From Ruminococcus sp. Marseille-P6503 (GTDB taxonomy: Bacteria > Bacillota > Clostridia > Oscillospirales > Ruminococcaceae): 64,000 nucleotides of DNA. The DNA lies in the NCBI RefSeq assembly GCF_900604945.1, contig NZ_UWPB01000002.1, positions 1,227,263-1,291,262 of the forward strand, given 5' to 3'. The notes under the pieces were generated by a model. It saw only the letters and a list, made by a program, of their open reading frames with translations, had not been told where the DNA came from and made no database searches. Both the position numbers and the translations under genes were made by a program. Positions 39,376 through 48,162 of this stretch are shown here, piece after piece; positions within the stretch are counted from its first letter, which is position 1, and every line of letters begins with the position of its first letter.

Positions 39376-40758
39376 ATGAGATTTCTGTACAGAAAATCCT
39401 ATGAAGAGGCAAAAATATGCGAGGAAACCGAACTATGGCGGGAAAGCCGTATAGAAAATATACGCTGCTGCAAGGAGATTGACAAAGCGGTTTCCGAAAG
39501 CTTCGACGGATACAGCTTAAGCGATTCGGGAGCGGAGAGCGTAATTGCAAGATTCGGATACGACCGCGCCATGTGGGTCCTTGCGGCAAGTATCAGAAAC
39601 AACGCTAACGACGGCAGGTTCTCGGAGGATAATAAGGCGTGGGCGAAGTCTGTGATTCCAAGCCATATATCTCAAAAAGAAACGATAGAATACTGCTCGG
39701 ACTGTCACCCTGCCGTGCTTAACGGCTTTACCGAGCAGGTCCGTGAAAAATATGCCCGGTTAGGGCTTCTCGGCAGCAAGCAATGCGTTCATTCAGATGA
39801 ACCGCAGGACTATACGAATAAGCTGATGATAATAAAGCCGGAGCTTCTGACAGAGGAATACAGAAAGCCGGAATACCAGTATTTCTACGCCGCTGACGGC
39901 TGCGGATGCGATCCGGAAAAACCCGGCGGACTGGTGTTCGGTAACTATCTCATCGACGGGGACAGAGCTTCTTTGCGCCGCGGGGAATTCATAGGCATCG
40001 CGGACAGAGAGCAGCTTCCGAAGTGGGCGGTGAAACGGCTCGAGTATATGGAGGCTCCGCAGATGAAGATAAGGATATTTCAGATAGACCATGAAAAGGA
40101 CGAAAACAAGCTTGCGTTTATGGACTACGATTACACACAATCGCACGGAGGTGTAAAGGCTGAAAACTACCGTCAGGTATACGGCGGTACCGTAAACTGC
40201 GGAAATCTTGAAGAAGTCTTTGCGCTTTGCAATTCGGATAAATTGCCGCCCGGCTACTGCGGAGAAGCCATGTCGGTAAGCAATGTGATAGAGGTCTGCG
40301 GCGGAAAGGACATGGGCTTTTACTTCTGCGACAGCGTGGGCTTCAGACCGATAGACTTTGATATATTACGGACAGATCATCTGGATATGATGAGAATAGT
40401 CGTCGCGGAGGCTGTAAAAGCGCCCTATGTCGCTGAGATCAGACGCGAGCTTCAGGCAATGCAGTCAGTGGTGGGAGGGCGTATTGAACCGATATATTTC
40501 GAGCCTGACAACGACGCGGTCGCATGGTGCAACGAAGAATTTCTGCTTTATGATTATGAACCCAACAGAGTCATAGGCGGAGTCCTTGTTCGCGGTACGC
40601 TGTATATTTCAGGCAACGAGCTTACAAACGACGGCTGGGACAGCCGCTCTTTGACCTCCCCCCAGATCGTCAAATACCTTGCGGCTCTGGCACAGCCCGT
40701 ATTAGAGCTGGAGGAATCGCCTTCCCTGCAGGAGGACGGCTTGACGATCATTATGTAA
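39376..40758 (+). CDS. Polyvalent ICE protein: DUF3849, YodL and DUF3846 domains
   Basis: 460 aa with three parts. Residues 1-120 look like DUF3849 (LYRKSYEEAKICEETELWRES, RFGYDRAMWVLAASI). A central YodL-like domain follows from about residue 230 (MKIRIFQIDHEKDENKLAFMD). A C-terminal DUF3846-like domain begins near 340 (MRIVVAEAVKAPYVAEIRR, CNEEFLLYDYEPNRVI). These units recur as pieces of large polyvalent proteins in phages and conjugative elements. No enzyme activity is predicted. ATG at 39376 follows AAAGGACGG. Confidence 0.78.
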   Translation: MRFLYRKSYEEAKICEETELWRESRIENIRCCKEIDKAVSESFDGYSLSDSGAESVIARFGYDRAMWVLAASIRNNANDGRFSEDNKAWAKSVIPSHISQKETIEYCSDCHPAVLNGFTEQVREKYARLGLLGSKQCVHSDEPQDYTNKLMIIKPELLTEEYRKPEYQYFYAADGCGCDPEKPGGLVFGNYLIDGDRASLRRGEFIGIADREQLPKWAVKRLEYMEAPQMKIRIFQIDHEKDENKLAFMDYDYTQSHGGVKAENYRQVYGGTVNCGNLEEVFALCNSDKLPPGYCGEAMSVSNVIEVCGGKDMGFYFCDSVGFRPIDFDILRTDHLDMMRIVVAEAVKAPYVAEIRRELQAMQSVVGGRIEPIYFEPDNDAVAWCNEEFLLYDYEPNRVIGGVLVRGTLYISGNELTNDGWDSRSLTSPQIVKYLAALAQPVLELEESPSLQEDGLTIIM

Positions 40759-40763
40759 AGATG

Positions 40764-40792
40764 TTGACAAATACCAATAATTATGGTATTTT
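40764..40792 (+). promoter_or_regulatory. Promoter with overlapping operator-like repeat before the lipoprotein gene
   Basis: TTGACA (40764-40769), 17-base spacer, TATTTT (40787-40792). Arms AAATACCA (40769-40776) and TGGTATTT (40784-40791) fill the spacer symmetrically, as a repressor site would. A weak terminator of the preceding gene is the alternative reading. A second possible start signal, TGGTATGCT, is at about 40891-40899. Confidence 0.45.
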
Positions 40793-40946
40793 TTAAACGT
40801 AAGCTTTTATTGGTTATGCTGTAAAAACCCTTGCTCGGTTTGTCTGACAGGTAGAATTTTTCCGTAAACGGTAGATATCCGCGCGGCAGTGTGGTATGCT
40901 GGATTTAACAGCAAAGGCTGAAATATATACACGGGGTGTGACAATT

Positions 40947-41753
40947 ATGAAAAGGACATTGGCGGTATTGATAATATGCGGACTTGCGCTGTCAGGCTGC
41001 GGAAAAACAGAAACGGGCGGAGCTGAGCTTCGGGCGGGAAAAACCGAATCGGCTTCGGCTGCCTCAACGGTAACGACCGCGCCCGTGTCAACGGCTTCGT
41101 CGGTTAAGACGACAACTGCCGTAAAAACAACAGAATCGCCGAAAACAACGGTAAAAACCACGTCTGCAAGTACGGCGAAAAGTACGGAAAAGAAAAGCGG
41201 TACCAAAAAGAGCAGCAAGAAGGCCGACGTAACTACCCAAGCGCCGCAGTACGGCAACGAACAGGATAATAACGGCAATTATCAAACGGGAGAAAATAAC
41301 GGCGGTCAAACTCAGCCGCAAAGTCAGAATACGACAGCTTCGCGGAAAACCGAGAAGCCAAGTCAAACTCAGAAAAAAAACACAACTGCAAAGAAAACCG
41401 AAAAGCCAAAGCCAAAACCGACAGAAGCCCCTGAGCCGCAGGGACTTTCACAGGCAGATATATCAGAGATAAACGGATATATCAAACAGGCTGCTAAGTC
41501 TTACGGTATGGCAGGAACTAATATATTAAGCGGATACGTTGATGTATGGAGTGAATATTCGTTTAATCCTCCGATTAGCACCGCTATATGCAGCTCGGTA
41601 TCTTCAATAAAAAACAGCATTGACCATGATATCAAAGCAATATATGATGAATGGGCGGGCGATATGTCACAGGAAGAAATTTCTCAGTATCTCTATTTAA
41701 ATGTTTATTGGGAAAAGGACGGAGATAAATATTGGATATATTTAATGTGGTAA
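40947..41753 (+). CDS. Lipoprotein with Thr/Lys-rich linker
   Basis: 268 aa. Signal MKRTLAVLIICGLALSGC with lipobox LSGC (Cys18). Residues about 30-170 are a low-complexity linker rich in Thr, Ser, Lys and Gln that should span the cell wall. The last 95 residues form a small folded domain (SEINGYIKQAAKSYGMAG, WEKDGDKYWIYLMW) that I do not recognise. Start ATG at 40947; the ribosome binding site is weak. Position before a surface adhesin and sortase suggests a cell-surface role in mating or exclusion. Confidence 0.7.
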   Translation: MKRTLAVLIICGLALSGCGKTETGGAELRAGKTESASAASTVTTAPVSTASSVKTTTAVKTTESPKTTVKTTSASTAKSTEKKSGTKKSSKKADVTTQAPQYGNEQDNNGNYQTGENNGGQTQPQSQNTTASRKTEKPSQTQKKNTTAKKTEKPKPKPTEAPEPQGLSQADISEINGYIKQAAKSYGMAGTNILSGYVDVWSEYSFNPPISTAICSSVSSIKNSIDHDIKAIYDEWAGDMSQEEISQYLYLNVYWEKDGDKYWIYLMW

Positions 41754-41773
41754 AATGAAATAAAATAAGCGTA

Positions 41774-41804
41774 AAGACCGATGGTAAAAACATCGGTCTT
41801 TTTT
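41774..41804 (+). terminator. Terminator after the lipoprotein gene
   Basis: AAGACCGATG (41774-41783) and CATCGGTCTT (41791-41800) with a short loop and six T; it stands just before the adhesin gene. Confidence 0.88.
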
Positions 41805-41827
41805 ATGTTAAAGAAAGGAAATCGTAT

Positions 41828-44800
41828 ATGAAGAATGTATTGAAAAAAGGAATATCGATTTTATCGGTAATCGCGATCATATTGACCATGCTTCCCGCGG
41901 CGTTCACAGCGTTTGCGGCGGAAACAAAAGTGCAGATAGAAAACGCCGACGCGCTTGCTACAAAAAAGGATATAACCATAGGCGAAGGATATACGGTCCG
42001 CGCCGAAGATTACTGGTGTATGATACACACAGCCGACAGCATGAGGGCTGTATACTGCCTTGAACCGGGCAAATCTGTTGCAAGCGGAGATGGATATACC
42101 GAAGATGAAACAAATAAATATTTGGAAAGCGTATCAAATAAAGAGCTTGATTCAAATGATATACGAAGCTTGATAGGCAGAGTTTTTCTTTATGCATATA
42201 CAGGTAAACTTGATACGTTAGAATCATATTACCGTTACACGGCAACACAGCTTTTGGTGTGGGAGGTTTTAGTAGGTCAAAGAGATGTTGACTTTAACAG
42301 AATAAGCAACGGCTATACCTCTGTTGAAAAGCTTCTTGATAATTTCCAAAGCGACTATGCCGCTCAGATAGTAAGCGGTTACTATTACGAGTATGAGTCT
42401 GCAATAAAGAATCATTCAAAATCTGTTTCATTCGGCAGCCGTTCCAAAGCGGCGGCTCAGATTACGGCGGTCAAATCAGATTCTGACGGAACATATACTT
42501 TTACCGATAAAAACAATGTTCTATCAGACTTTGACGCGGCAGTCACAGACGGCTCCGTTATATCAAAATCGGGAAACGCTTTGAAAATAAAGGCGGACAG
42601 CGGAAAGACCGCTGTGGTTACTCTGACTCAGAATAACGTTAAGGAATCGGGAGAGCTGACCGGATTCCTGACGCTTACAAGCGATTCAAAGCAGACGTTA
42701 GCGGAGCTAAAAGCCGATCCTAGAAAATACTACGCGGCGGTCAAGGGCGTAGAAAACGGAACGCTTGAAATTATCAAGACCTCCGAGGACGGTATAGTAG
42801 CGGATATTGAATTTATCGTCTTAGGAAACGGAAAAACGTATAAGGTAAAAACGGACAGGAACGGTAAAATAAATATACCCGATCTTGCGGCGGGAGAATA
42901 TCCCTTAACCGAGGTCGTCCCTGCCCGTTATGAAAAACAGCAGACGAAAAAGGTTACGGTTTCGGCGGGCAAAACAGCTTCCGTTTCATTCTCCAATACG
43001 TTAAAGACAGGAGCTATAAAAATAAACAAGCAGTCGGAGGACGGAGAAAACGGCGGCAGGACCTTTACGATTTCCGGCGGCGGCAAAACCTATACTGTTA
43101 CCACCAACGGCGAGGGTACGGCAGTTCTTTCCGATATTCCCGTATATGATAAGGATAATAAAAAGATCGCTTATACCATTTCCGAGAAAAACGTACCCGT
43201 TAAATATGTTGTTCCGGCAGACCAGACAGCGACCTTGACAGCCGACGCGACAGTTTCAAAAACATTTAAAAACGCTCTTAAGAAATTTACCGCCGAGGTA
43301 ATAAAAAAGGATTCCGAGAACGGCGATCCACAGGGCAATGCAAGCCTTGCGGGAGCGGTCTACGGACTGTACAGGGACGGAGAACTGATCAATACCTATA
43401 CTACCGACGAAAAGGGATATTTCAAAACAAGGGAATATGTCTGCGGAAATTATACTATTCAGGAAATAAGCCCGTCGGAGGGGTACAGGCTTGATCCGAC
43501 TGTCTATTCAATCGGTGCAGAAGCTGAAAATTACACCATTGAAAGCAATCATATTTCAGTAAATGTAACCGAAGATGTTATCAAAGGCAAAATCTCAATT
43601 ATCAAGCATTCTGACGATGGCACAACACAAATTGAAACTCCCGAAGCAGGAGCGGAATTCGAGGTTTACCTTAAATCGTCAGGAAGCTATGAAAGCGCAA
43701 AGGATTCTGAAAGAGATTATCTTGTATGCGATGAAAACGGCTTTGCAGCTACAAAAACGCTGCCCTACGGGACATATACGGTTCATCAGACCAAGGGCTG
43801 GGAAAACACAGAATGGATAGAGGATTTTGACGTAATTATCAGCGAAAACGAAAAGGAATATTTCTACCTGATCAACGACGCCGTGCTGACCTCCTACGTC
43901 AGGATCGTAAAAAAGGACGCTGAAACAGGCAATCTGATCCCCGTTTCGGGTATCGGCTTTAAGGTTTGGGACTGTAAAAATTCCCGTTATGTTGAACAGA
44001 AAATAAACTATCCGACGGAAATGATCCTTGACGTATTCTATACTGACGAAAGCGGAACGTTAACGCTCCCAAACGAGCTTGTATACGGAGATTACGAGCT
44101 TCATGAGGTACAGACGGCGGAGGGATATTTTCTCGGCAGTGAAGCCGTTCCCTTTACGGTCGACGGTAAGGAAGAGGTTATAACGGTTGAAAAATTCAAC
44201 AAGGCTCAAAAGGGAAAAATCAGCGTTCAGAAAACAGGAGATACCTTTGCAAGCGCGGCAGTTTCATCATCTGCATATACAGATGAAAACGGAAATGCTA
44301 TAGAAAACCTTACGACCTACACTCCGATATTTTCAGACGGAAAGCTTTCCGGCGCGGTATTTCAGATAATTGCAGGCGAGGACATAATAACGGCCGACGG
44401 AACGGTAAGAGCAAACGCAGGCGACATTGTAGCTGAAATCGCAACAGATGAAAACGGCTATGCTGAAACCGATCCGCTCTATCTCGGAAAGTATGAAATA
44501 AAGGAAATTCAGGCTCCCGACGGATATGTTCTTAACGGCGAATCGCAATTTATCGAGCTTACCTATGCGGGACAGGAAGTCGAGATAAGAGATACGGTAA
44601 ACGCGGAATTTTTCAATGAATATCAGGGCGTAGAAATAACGCTTTCCAAGCTTATGGAACAGGACGGGCTGTTTAATATCGGCAATTCAGACGAGTATAC
44701 AAACGTCCGCTTCGGACTGTTTGCCGCAGAGGCTCTGACCGCCGCCGACGGTACGGTTATTCCTGCCGACGGACTGATTTCTGAAATCAGCCTTGATGAG

Positions 44801-45772
44801 AATATGACCGCAAAATTTGACGTTCAGCTTCCGTTCGGAAAATATTACGTTCAGGAAATCGGCACAGACGAGCATTACGTCCTGAACGGCGAAAAATACC
44901 TTGTAACATTTGAATATCAGGGACAGGATATTCAGACGGTTTCAATCGACTGCGGAACATTTGAGAATCGCCTTAAGCGTGGAAAAATAGAAGGTATCAA
45001 GACAAACGAAAGCGGCGACCCTCTTGAAAACGCTCTGTTCGGTCTGTTTGCAATGGACTGCACAGAATTTACGGAAGAAAATGCGTTAATGACAGCCAAG
45101 TCGGACGACAAGGGCTGTTTTTCTTTTGCCGACATTCCATTTGGCGAGTATGTTATCAGAGAACTTTCAGCGCCCGACGGATATATTTTAAGCGATGAAA
45201 GCTATCCTGTGACAATTTCAAAAAATGATGAGATTATCAGAATCGAAATTGAAAACAAGCCTGTTACTGTGGAAATATCCAAGCGGGACGCGGACGGAAA
45301 CGAGCTTAAAGGCGCGCAAATGCAGCTGCTGGATGATAAGGGAACAGTTGTGGACGAATGGACTTCCGACGGAACTAATCATATTGTCGCAAAGCTTTCC
45401 GCCGGAAAATATATTCTGAAAGAAACCGCCGCTCCGGAGGGATATATTTTGGCGACGGATATTTGCTTTGAAGTCCTTAATGACGGTACGGTCACGGTTG
45501 ACGGCGCTGAAACGACCGCCGTATCTGAAAACGGCAATCCGCTGATCGTTATGATTGACGAGGCTGAACAGAAAGAGATACCGCAGGATACTCCTCATAC
45601 CGGCGACAGCCGAAGCAATACCGCCGCATGGCTTATGATAGCCGGAGGACTGTTAAGTCTTTGCGCTATGCTCGTAAGCTGTAAAATACGAAAAAGAAAA
45701 GAGCTTGAGAGAATAAGGACGGAAGAAATAAGGAAAGCGTCGGAGTGTCCCGACTTTATTGACAAGGACTGA
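41828..45772 (+). CDS. Thioester-domain SpaA-type surface adhesin, sortase-anchored
   Basis: 1314-aa cell-wall protein. Signal peptide to about residue 30 (cut after AFA). An N-terminal thioester domain is indicated by Cys77 in VYCLEPG and Gln141 in TATQLLVWEV, the pair that forms an internal Cys-Gln thioester able to bind host or partner surfaces covalently. About nine SpaA/Cna-B-like repeats follow, each ending in the E-box pattern E(L/I)xAPxGY (e.g. ELSAPDGYIL, ETAAPEGYIL), usually isopeptide-stabilised. The C terminus has sorting signal TPHTGD, a hydrophobic helix and a positive tail. Directly followed by a class B sortase. Likely mediates contact between mating cells. Confidence 0.88.
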   Translation: MKNVLKKGISILSVIAIILTMLPAAFTAFAAETKVQIENADALATKKDITIGEGYTVRAEDYWCMIHTADSMRAVYCLEPGKSVASGDGYTEDETNKYLESVSNKELDSNDIRSLIGRVFLYAYTGKLDTLESYYRYTATQLLVWEVLVGQRDVDFNRISNGYTSVEKLLDNFQSDYAAQIVSGYYYEYESAIKNHSKSVSFGSRSKAAAQITAVKSDSDGTYTFTDKNNVLSDFDAAVTDGSVISKSGNALKIKADSGKTAVVTLTQNNVKESGELTGFLTLTSDSKQTLAELKADPRKYYAAVKGVENGTLEIIKTSEDGIVADIEFIVLGNGKTYKVKTDRNGKINIPDLAAGEYPLTEVVPARYEKQQTKKVTVSAGKTASVSFSNTLKTGAIKINKQSEDGENGGRTFTISGGGKTYTVTTNGEGTAVLSDIPVYDKDNKKIAYTISEKNVPVKYVVPADQTATLTADATVSKTFKNALKKFTAEVIKKDSENGDPQGNASLAGAVYGLYRDGELINTYTTDEKGYFKTREYVCGNYTIQEISPSEGYRLDPTVYSIGAEAENYTIESNHISVNVTEDVIKGKISIIKHSDDGTTQIETPEAGAEFEVYLKSSGSYESAKDSERDYLVCDENGFAATKTLPYGTYTVHQTKGWENTEWIEDFDVIISENEKEYFYLINDAVLTSYVRIVKKDAETGNLIPVSGIGFKVWDCKNSRYVEQKINYPTEMILDVFYTDESGTLTLPNELVYGDYELHEVQTAEGYFLGSEAVPFTVDGKEEVITVEKFNKAQKGKISVQKTGDTFASAAVSSSAYTDENGNAIENLTTYTPIFSDGKLSGAVFQIIAGEDIITADGTVRANAGDIVAEIATDENGYAETDPLYLGKYEIKEIQAPDGYVLNGESQFIELTYAGQEVEIRDTVNAEFFNEYQGVEITLSKLMEQDGLFNIGNSDEYTNVRFGLFAAEALTAADGTVIPADGLISEISLDENMTAKFDVQLPFGKYYVQEIGTDEHYVLNGEKYLVTFEYQGQDIQTVSIDCGTFENRLKRGKIEGIKTNESGDPLENALFGLFAMDCTEFTEENALMTAKSDDKGCFSFADIPFGEYVIRELSAPDGYILSDESYPVTISKNDEIIRIEIENKPVTVEISKRDADGNELKGAQMQLLDDKGTVVDEWTSDGTNHIVAKLSAGKYILKETAAPEGYILATDICFEVLNDGTVTVDGAETTAVSENGNPLIVMIDEAEQKEIPQDTPHTGDSRSNTAAWLMIAGGLLSLCAMLVSCKIRKRKELERIRTEEIRKASECPDFIDKD

Positions 45773-45777
45773 GCTTT

Positions 45778-46554
45778 ATGAAGAAAACTAAAATAATGAG
45801 AACGGCGGCAGCTATTACAGCTGCCGTTTTAATTTCGGGAGGCGTATATTTAATGTTTCGCAACGATCTTGCCCAGAAGCTGAGTTACAGAAGGCTTAAG
45901 CCCTTTATGCCCGACATTGCCGTGTTTGACGAGCGTATGCCCGATCGTGAGGAAATAACTGACGAGCCTGACAATTCCGCGCGTTTGCCGGAGGATAAAA
46001 AGCGGGAGCTGACAGAACAGGTTCGTGAGGTTTGCCGCAATTTTGACGGTTCCATAGGCTGGCTGTATATTCCTGATACGGGCATAAACTATCCCGTCAT
46101 GTATTCGGGAGATAACGATTATTACCTTCACAGGTCGTATGACGGCGGCTATTTGTATTCGGGGTCCGTTTTTCTTGACGGCAGATGCGCGCGGGAGCTT
46201 TCAGACGGAATAAATATTCTCTACGGTCACAATATGCGTAACGGCTCTATGTTTGCAGATGTAATTAATTTTACGGACGAGAGCTATTTTGAAGCTCGCG
46301 CCGTCGGCTGGCTGACTGTTTCGGACAGCGTGTACCGAATTGACTTTTTCTCGCTTTCACAGCCGGAATGCTACAGCGGCTTTTACGACGTGACAAAAGA
46401 TATATCCGTCTGGCTTGACGGTCTGAAAGAAAACTCTTTTATTTGGAAAAATATCGGCGTATCTGAAAAAGATAAGTTTATTTCACTGTCCACCTGTACC
46501 GGAGCGGAGGGAACCTCCAGAACTGTGCTGACGGGAAAGCTTACAGAGGTATGA
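45778..46554 (+). CDS. Class B sortase
   Basis: 258-aa transpeptidase that anchors surface proteins. One N-terminal membrane helix (residues about 9-27), then the sortase barrel with His151 in LYGHNMRNGSMF, Cys240 in LSTCTGAEGTSR and Arg248 as the catalytic triad; the TLSTC context and the extra helices are class B. Begins five bases after the adhesin stop, so the adhesin (sorting signal TPHTG) is its obvious substrate. Confidence 0.9.
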   Translation: MKKTKIMRTAAAITAAVLISGGVYLMFRNDLAQKLSYRRLKPFMPDIAVFDERMPDREEITDEPDNSARLPEDKKRELTEQVREVCRNFDGSIGWLYIPDTGINYPVMYSGDNDYYLHRSYDGGYLYSGSVFLDGRCARELSDGINILYGHNMRNGSMFADVINFTDESYFEARAVGWLTVSDSVYRIDFFSLSQPECYSGFYDVTKDISVWLDGLKENSFIWKNIGVSEKDKFISLSTCTGAEGTSRTVLTGKLTEV

Positions 46555-46555
46555 C

Positions 46556-47095
46556 ATGAGCAGAAAAGAAAAAAAGACGGACTATGCTTCAGAGCTTGAG
46601 AAATCCTTTAAACGCTGGGAGTATTTAAAGGAACACGGCGGCTCCGATCCGTCTTATTCAGACGGAGTCAATATGAATCTTGTAAGAAATCATATTCTGT
46701 ATTTCAAGCATAAAATTGAAAGCGGTATGTCTGAAAAGGATTATCCTCAGATATATTTTTGCAAGACGCCGCCGGAAACAGATCGGGACTATATGGCGAG
46801 AGCCGATGAAATACGGGGAAACGCAAGAAGTTCTCTGGAGATCATGGAACAGGATGAGAATCTGCTGTATCTCCGTGAAAGGATCAGGGAACTGTCCGAC
46901 CGCCAGATAAAAGATATGAATATTTTAGTTGTAATTAATTACCCGAAAGCTCTGCATACTGCAATAGCTGAAGACGATCTCATAACGATGCGCAGATTTG
47001 AAAATACAGACAATTACCTTGAAAGCTTCAGACGGACCGCTGAAAAAGCGGCTATGGCAGAACCGGAAGAAAATCTGCAGCTTTCAATGTTCTGA
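46556..47095 (+). CDS. ICE protein with C-terminal QLSMF tail
   Basis: 179-aa charged, largely helical protein of unknown function. Its GTG/ATG region overlaps the sortase end (stop TGA then ATGAGC). The N-terminal DYASELEKSFKRWEYLKEHG and central YPQIYFCKTPPETDRDYMAR segments are distinctive. It ends in EENLQLSMF; QLSMF at the extreme C terminus is like the QLSLF sliding-clamp-binding motif and also occurs in the adenine methylase of the same element. Confidence 0.7.
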   Translation: MSRKEKKTDYASELEKSFKRWEYLKEHGGSDPSYSDGVNMNLVRNHILYFKHKIESGMSEKDYPQIYFCKTPPETDRDYMARADEIRGNARSSLEIMEQDENLLYLRERIRELSDRQIKDMNILVVINYPKALHTAIAEDDLITMRRFENTDNYLESFRRTAEKAAMAEPEENLQLSMF

Positions 47096-47106
47096 ATGGA
47101 GGAAAA

Positions 47107-47439
47107 ATGAAAAAGAAGAAAATAACCGCGCTTTTAATTTCCGTATGCCTGCTGACTGTATTCTGCTGTATAACGGCATACGCCGACGGAGATGTCGCAG
47201 GCGCTGTGCAGAGTACATGGTACTCTGCAAAAAGTCAGATAAAATCGATCGTTAACAACGTCGTATTCCCTGTGATAGACGTAGTTCTGGCAATTCTGCT
47301 CTTTGCCAAGCTTTCTTTGGCGTACATGGACTACCGCAAGCACGGTCAGTTCGAATGGACGGCTCCGGCAATAATTTTCGGCTGTCTGCTGTTTTCACTG
47401 ACCGCTCCGCTTTACGTCTGGTCTATCGTCGGAATGTAA
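47107..47439 (+). CDS. DUF3852/VirB2-like membrane protein
   Basis: 110 aa: signal-like N-terminal helix ending at AYA (residue about 25), a short extracytoplasmic part, and two further helices (VVFPVIDVVLAILLFAKLSLAY, IIFGCLLFSLTAPLYVW). This is the plan of DUF3852 proteins and of VirB2-type pilin/channel subunits of Gram-positive conjugation systems. First gene of the transfer operon. ATG at 47107 follows TGGAGG. Confidence 0.8.
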   Translation: MKKKKITALLISVCLLTVFCCITAYADGDVAGAVQSTWYSAKSQIKSIVNNVVFPVIDVVLAILLFAKLSLAYMDYRKHGQFEWTAPAIIFGCLLFSLTAPLYVWSIVGM

Positions 47440-47561
47440 AAATGAAGGGAAAAGGTATAGCCGATATGCAATAAAAGCGGGAAAAAATGCCGCGGAAGAT
47501 TGTTGGGTTATGATATAGCTATTTGGCGGATAGTGTGGTATTGTAGTGTCGGAGGTGAAAA

Positions 47562-47804
47562 ATGGAGATCAGAAAAATATATGAGAGCTTTGCCGAGGAC
47601 CTGGACATACCGCTGCGGGACAGCAGCGAATATAACCTTAAATATAATGAGCTGTCCAGGCTGATAAAACAGGTATCCGACAAGGAGCTGGCTAAAAAGC
47701 TGGAGGACGGAGTGCAGGAGTTAAGCGAAGCGGTATCGTCTGTATCGTCCGAGGCCGGAATAAAGCTCGGAGCGCAGTTGATAATTACGCTGCTAAAGGA
47801 TTGA
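47562..47804 (+). CDS. DUF6809-like small protein
   Basis: 80 aa, helical and charged, unknown function. The plan (SSEYNLKYNELSRLIKQVSDKELAKKLE in the middle, IKLGAQLIITLLKD at the end) resembles DUF6809 proteins of Clostridial mobile elements. It is paralogous to the next gene: both have an RDSSEY/YLSSEYG middle and a KLGA(Q/K)LI end. ATG at 47562 follows GGAGGTG. The preceding 120 bases hold a weak TGTGGTATTGT promoter-like stretch. Confidence 0.6.
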   Translation: MEIRKIYESFAEDLDIPLRDSSEYNLKYNELSRLIKQVSDKELAKKLEDGVQELSEAVSSVSSEAGIKLGAQLIITLLKD

Positions 47805-48030
47805 CGATCGGAGGTGAAAGGGGTGGATATATCAGACGAGCTGTACGATAAATTTACACAGGAACTGGACCGGTCGCTGTACTTAAGCTCCGAGTACGGC
47901 GACATCATAGACAGATTCAATAAGCTGTTTGATAAGTACGCTGATAAGGAAGGCGCTCAGAAATTAGACGAGTTGATCGGAGAGTTTGGAACAGTCGTAG
48001 CAAAAAACATCGGAATATCTGCAATGAAGC

Positions 48031-48080
48031 TCGGAGCAAAGCTTATAGTCTCTCTTCGGAGCAAAGCTTATAGTCTCTCT
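48031..48080 (+). repeat. 25-bp perfect tandem duplication
   Basis: Two exact head-to-tail copies of a 25-base unit beginning TCGGAGCAAAG, at 48031-48055 and 48056-48080. A recent slip or recombination event inside the small DUF6809-like gene. Confidence 0.95.
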
Positions 48081-48119
48081 GCTGAGATGAACGCGTGTAA
48101 AGAAAATCAAAAAATAAGG

Positions 48120-48148
48120 AAAGGCAGCCGCAGGGCTGCTTTTCTTTT
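48120..48148 (+). terminator. Hairpin terminator after the small-protein pair
   Basis: GGCAGCC/GGGCTGC-type stem with a three-base loop followed by TTTTCTTTTT. It closes the small-gene pair just before the toprim gene and partly precedes its ribosome binding site. Confidence 0.65.
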
Positions 48149-48162
48149 TCAGGAGGTGGAAA

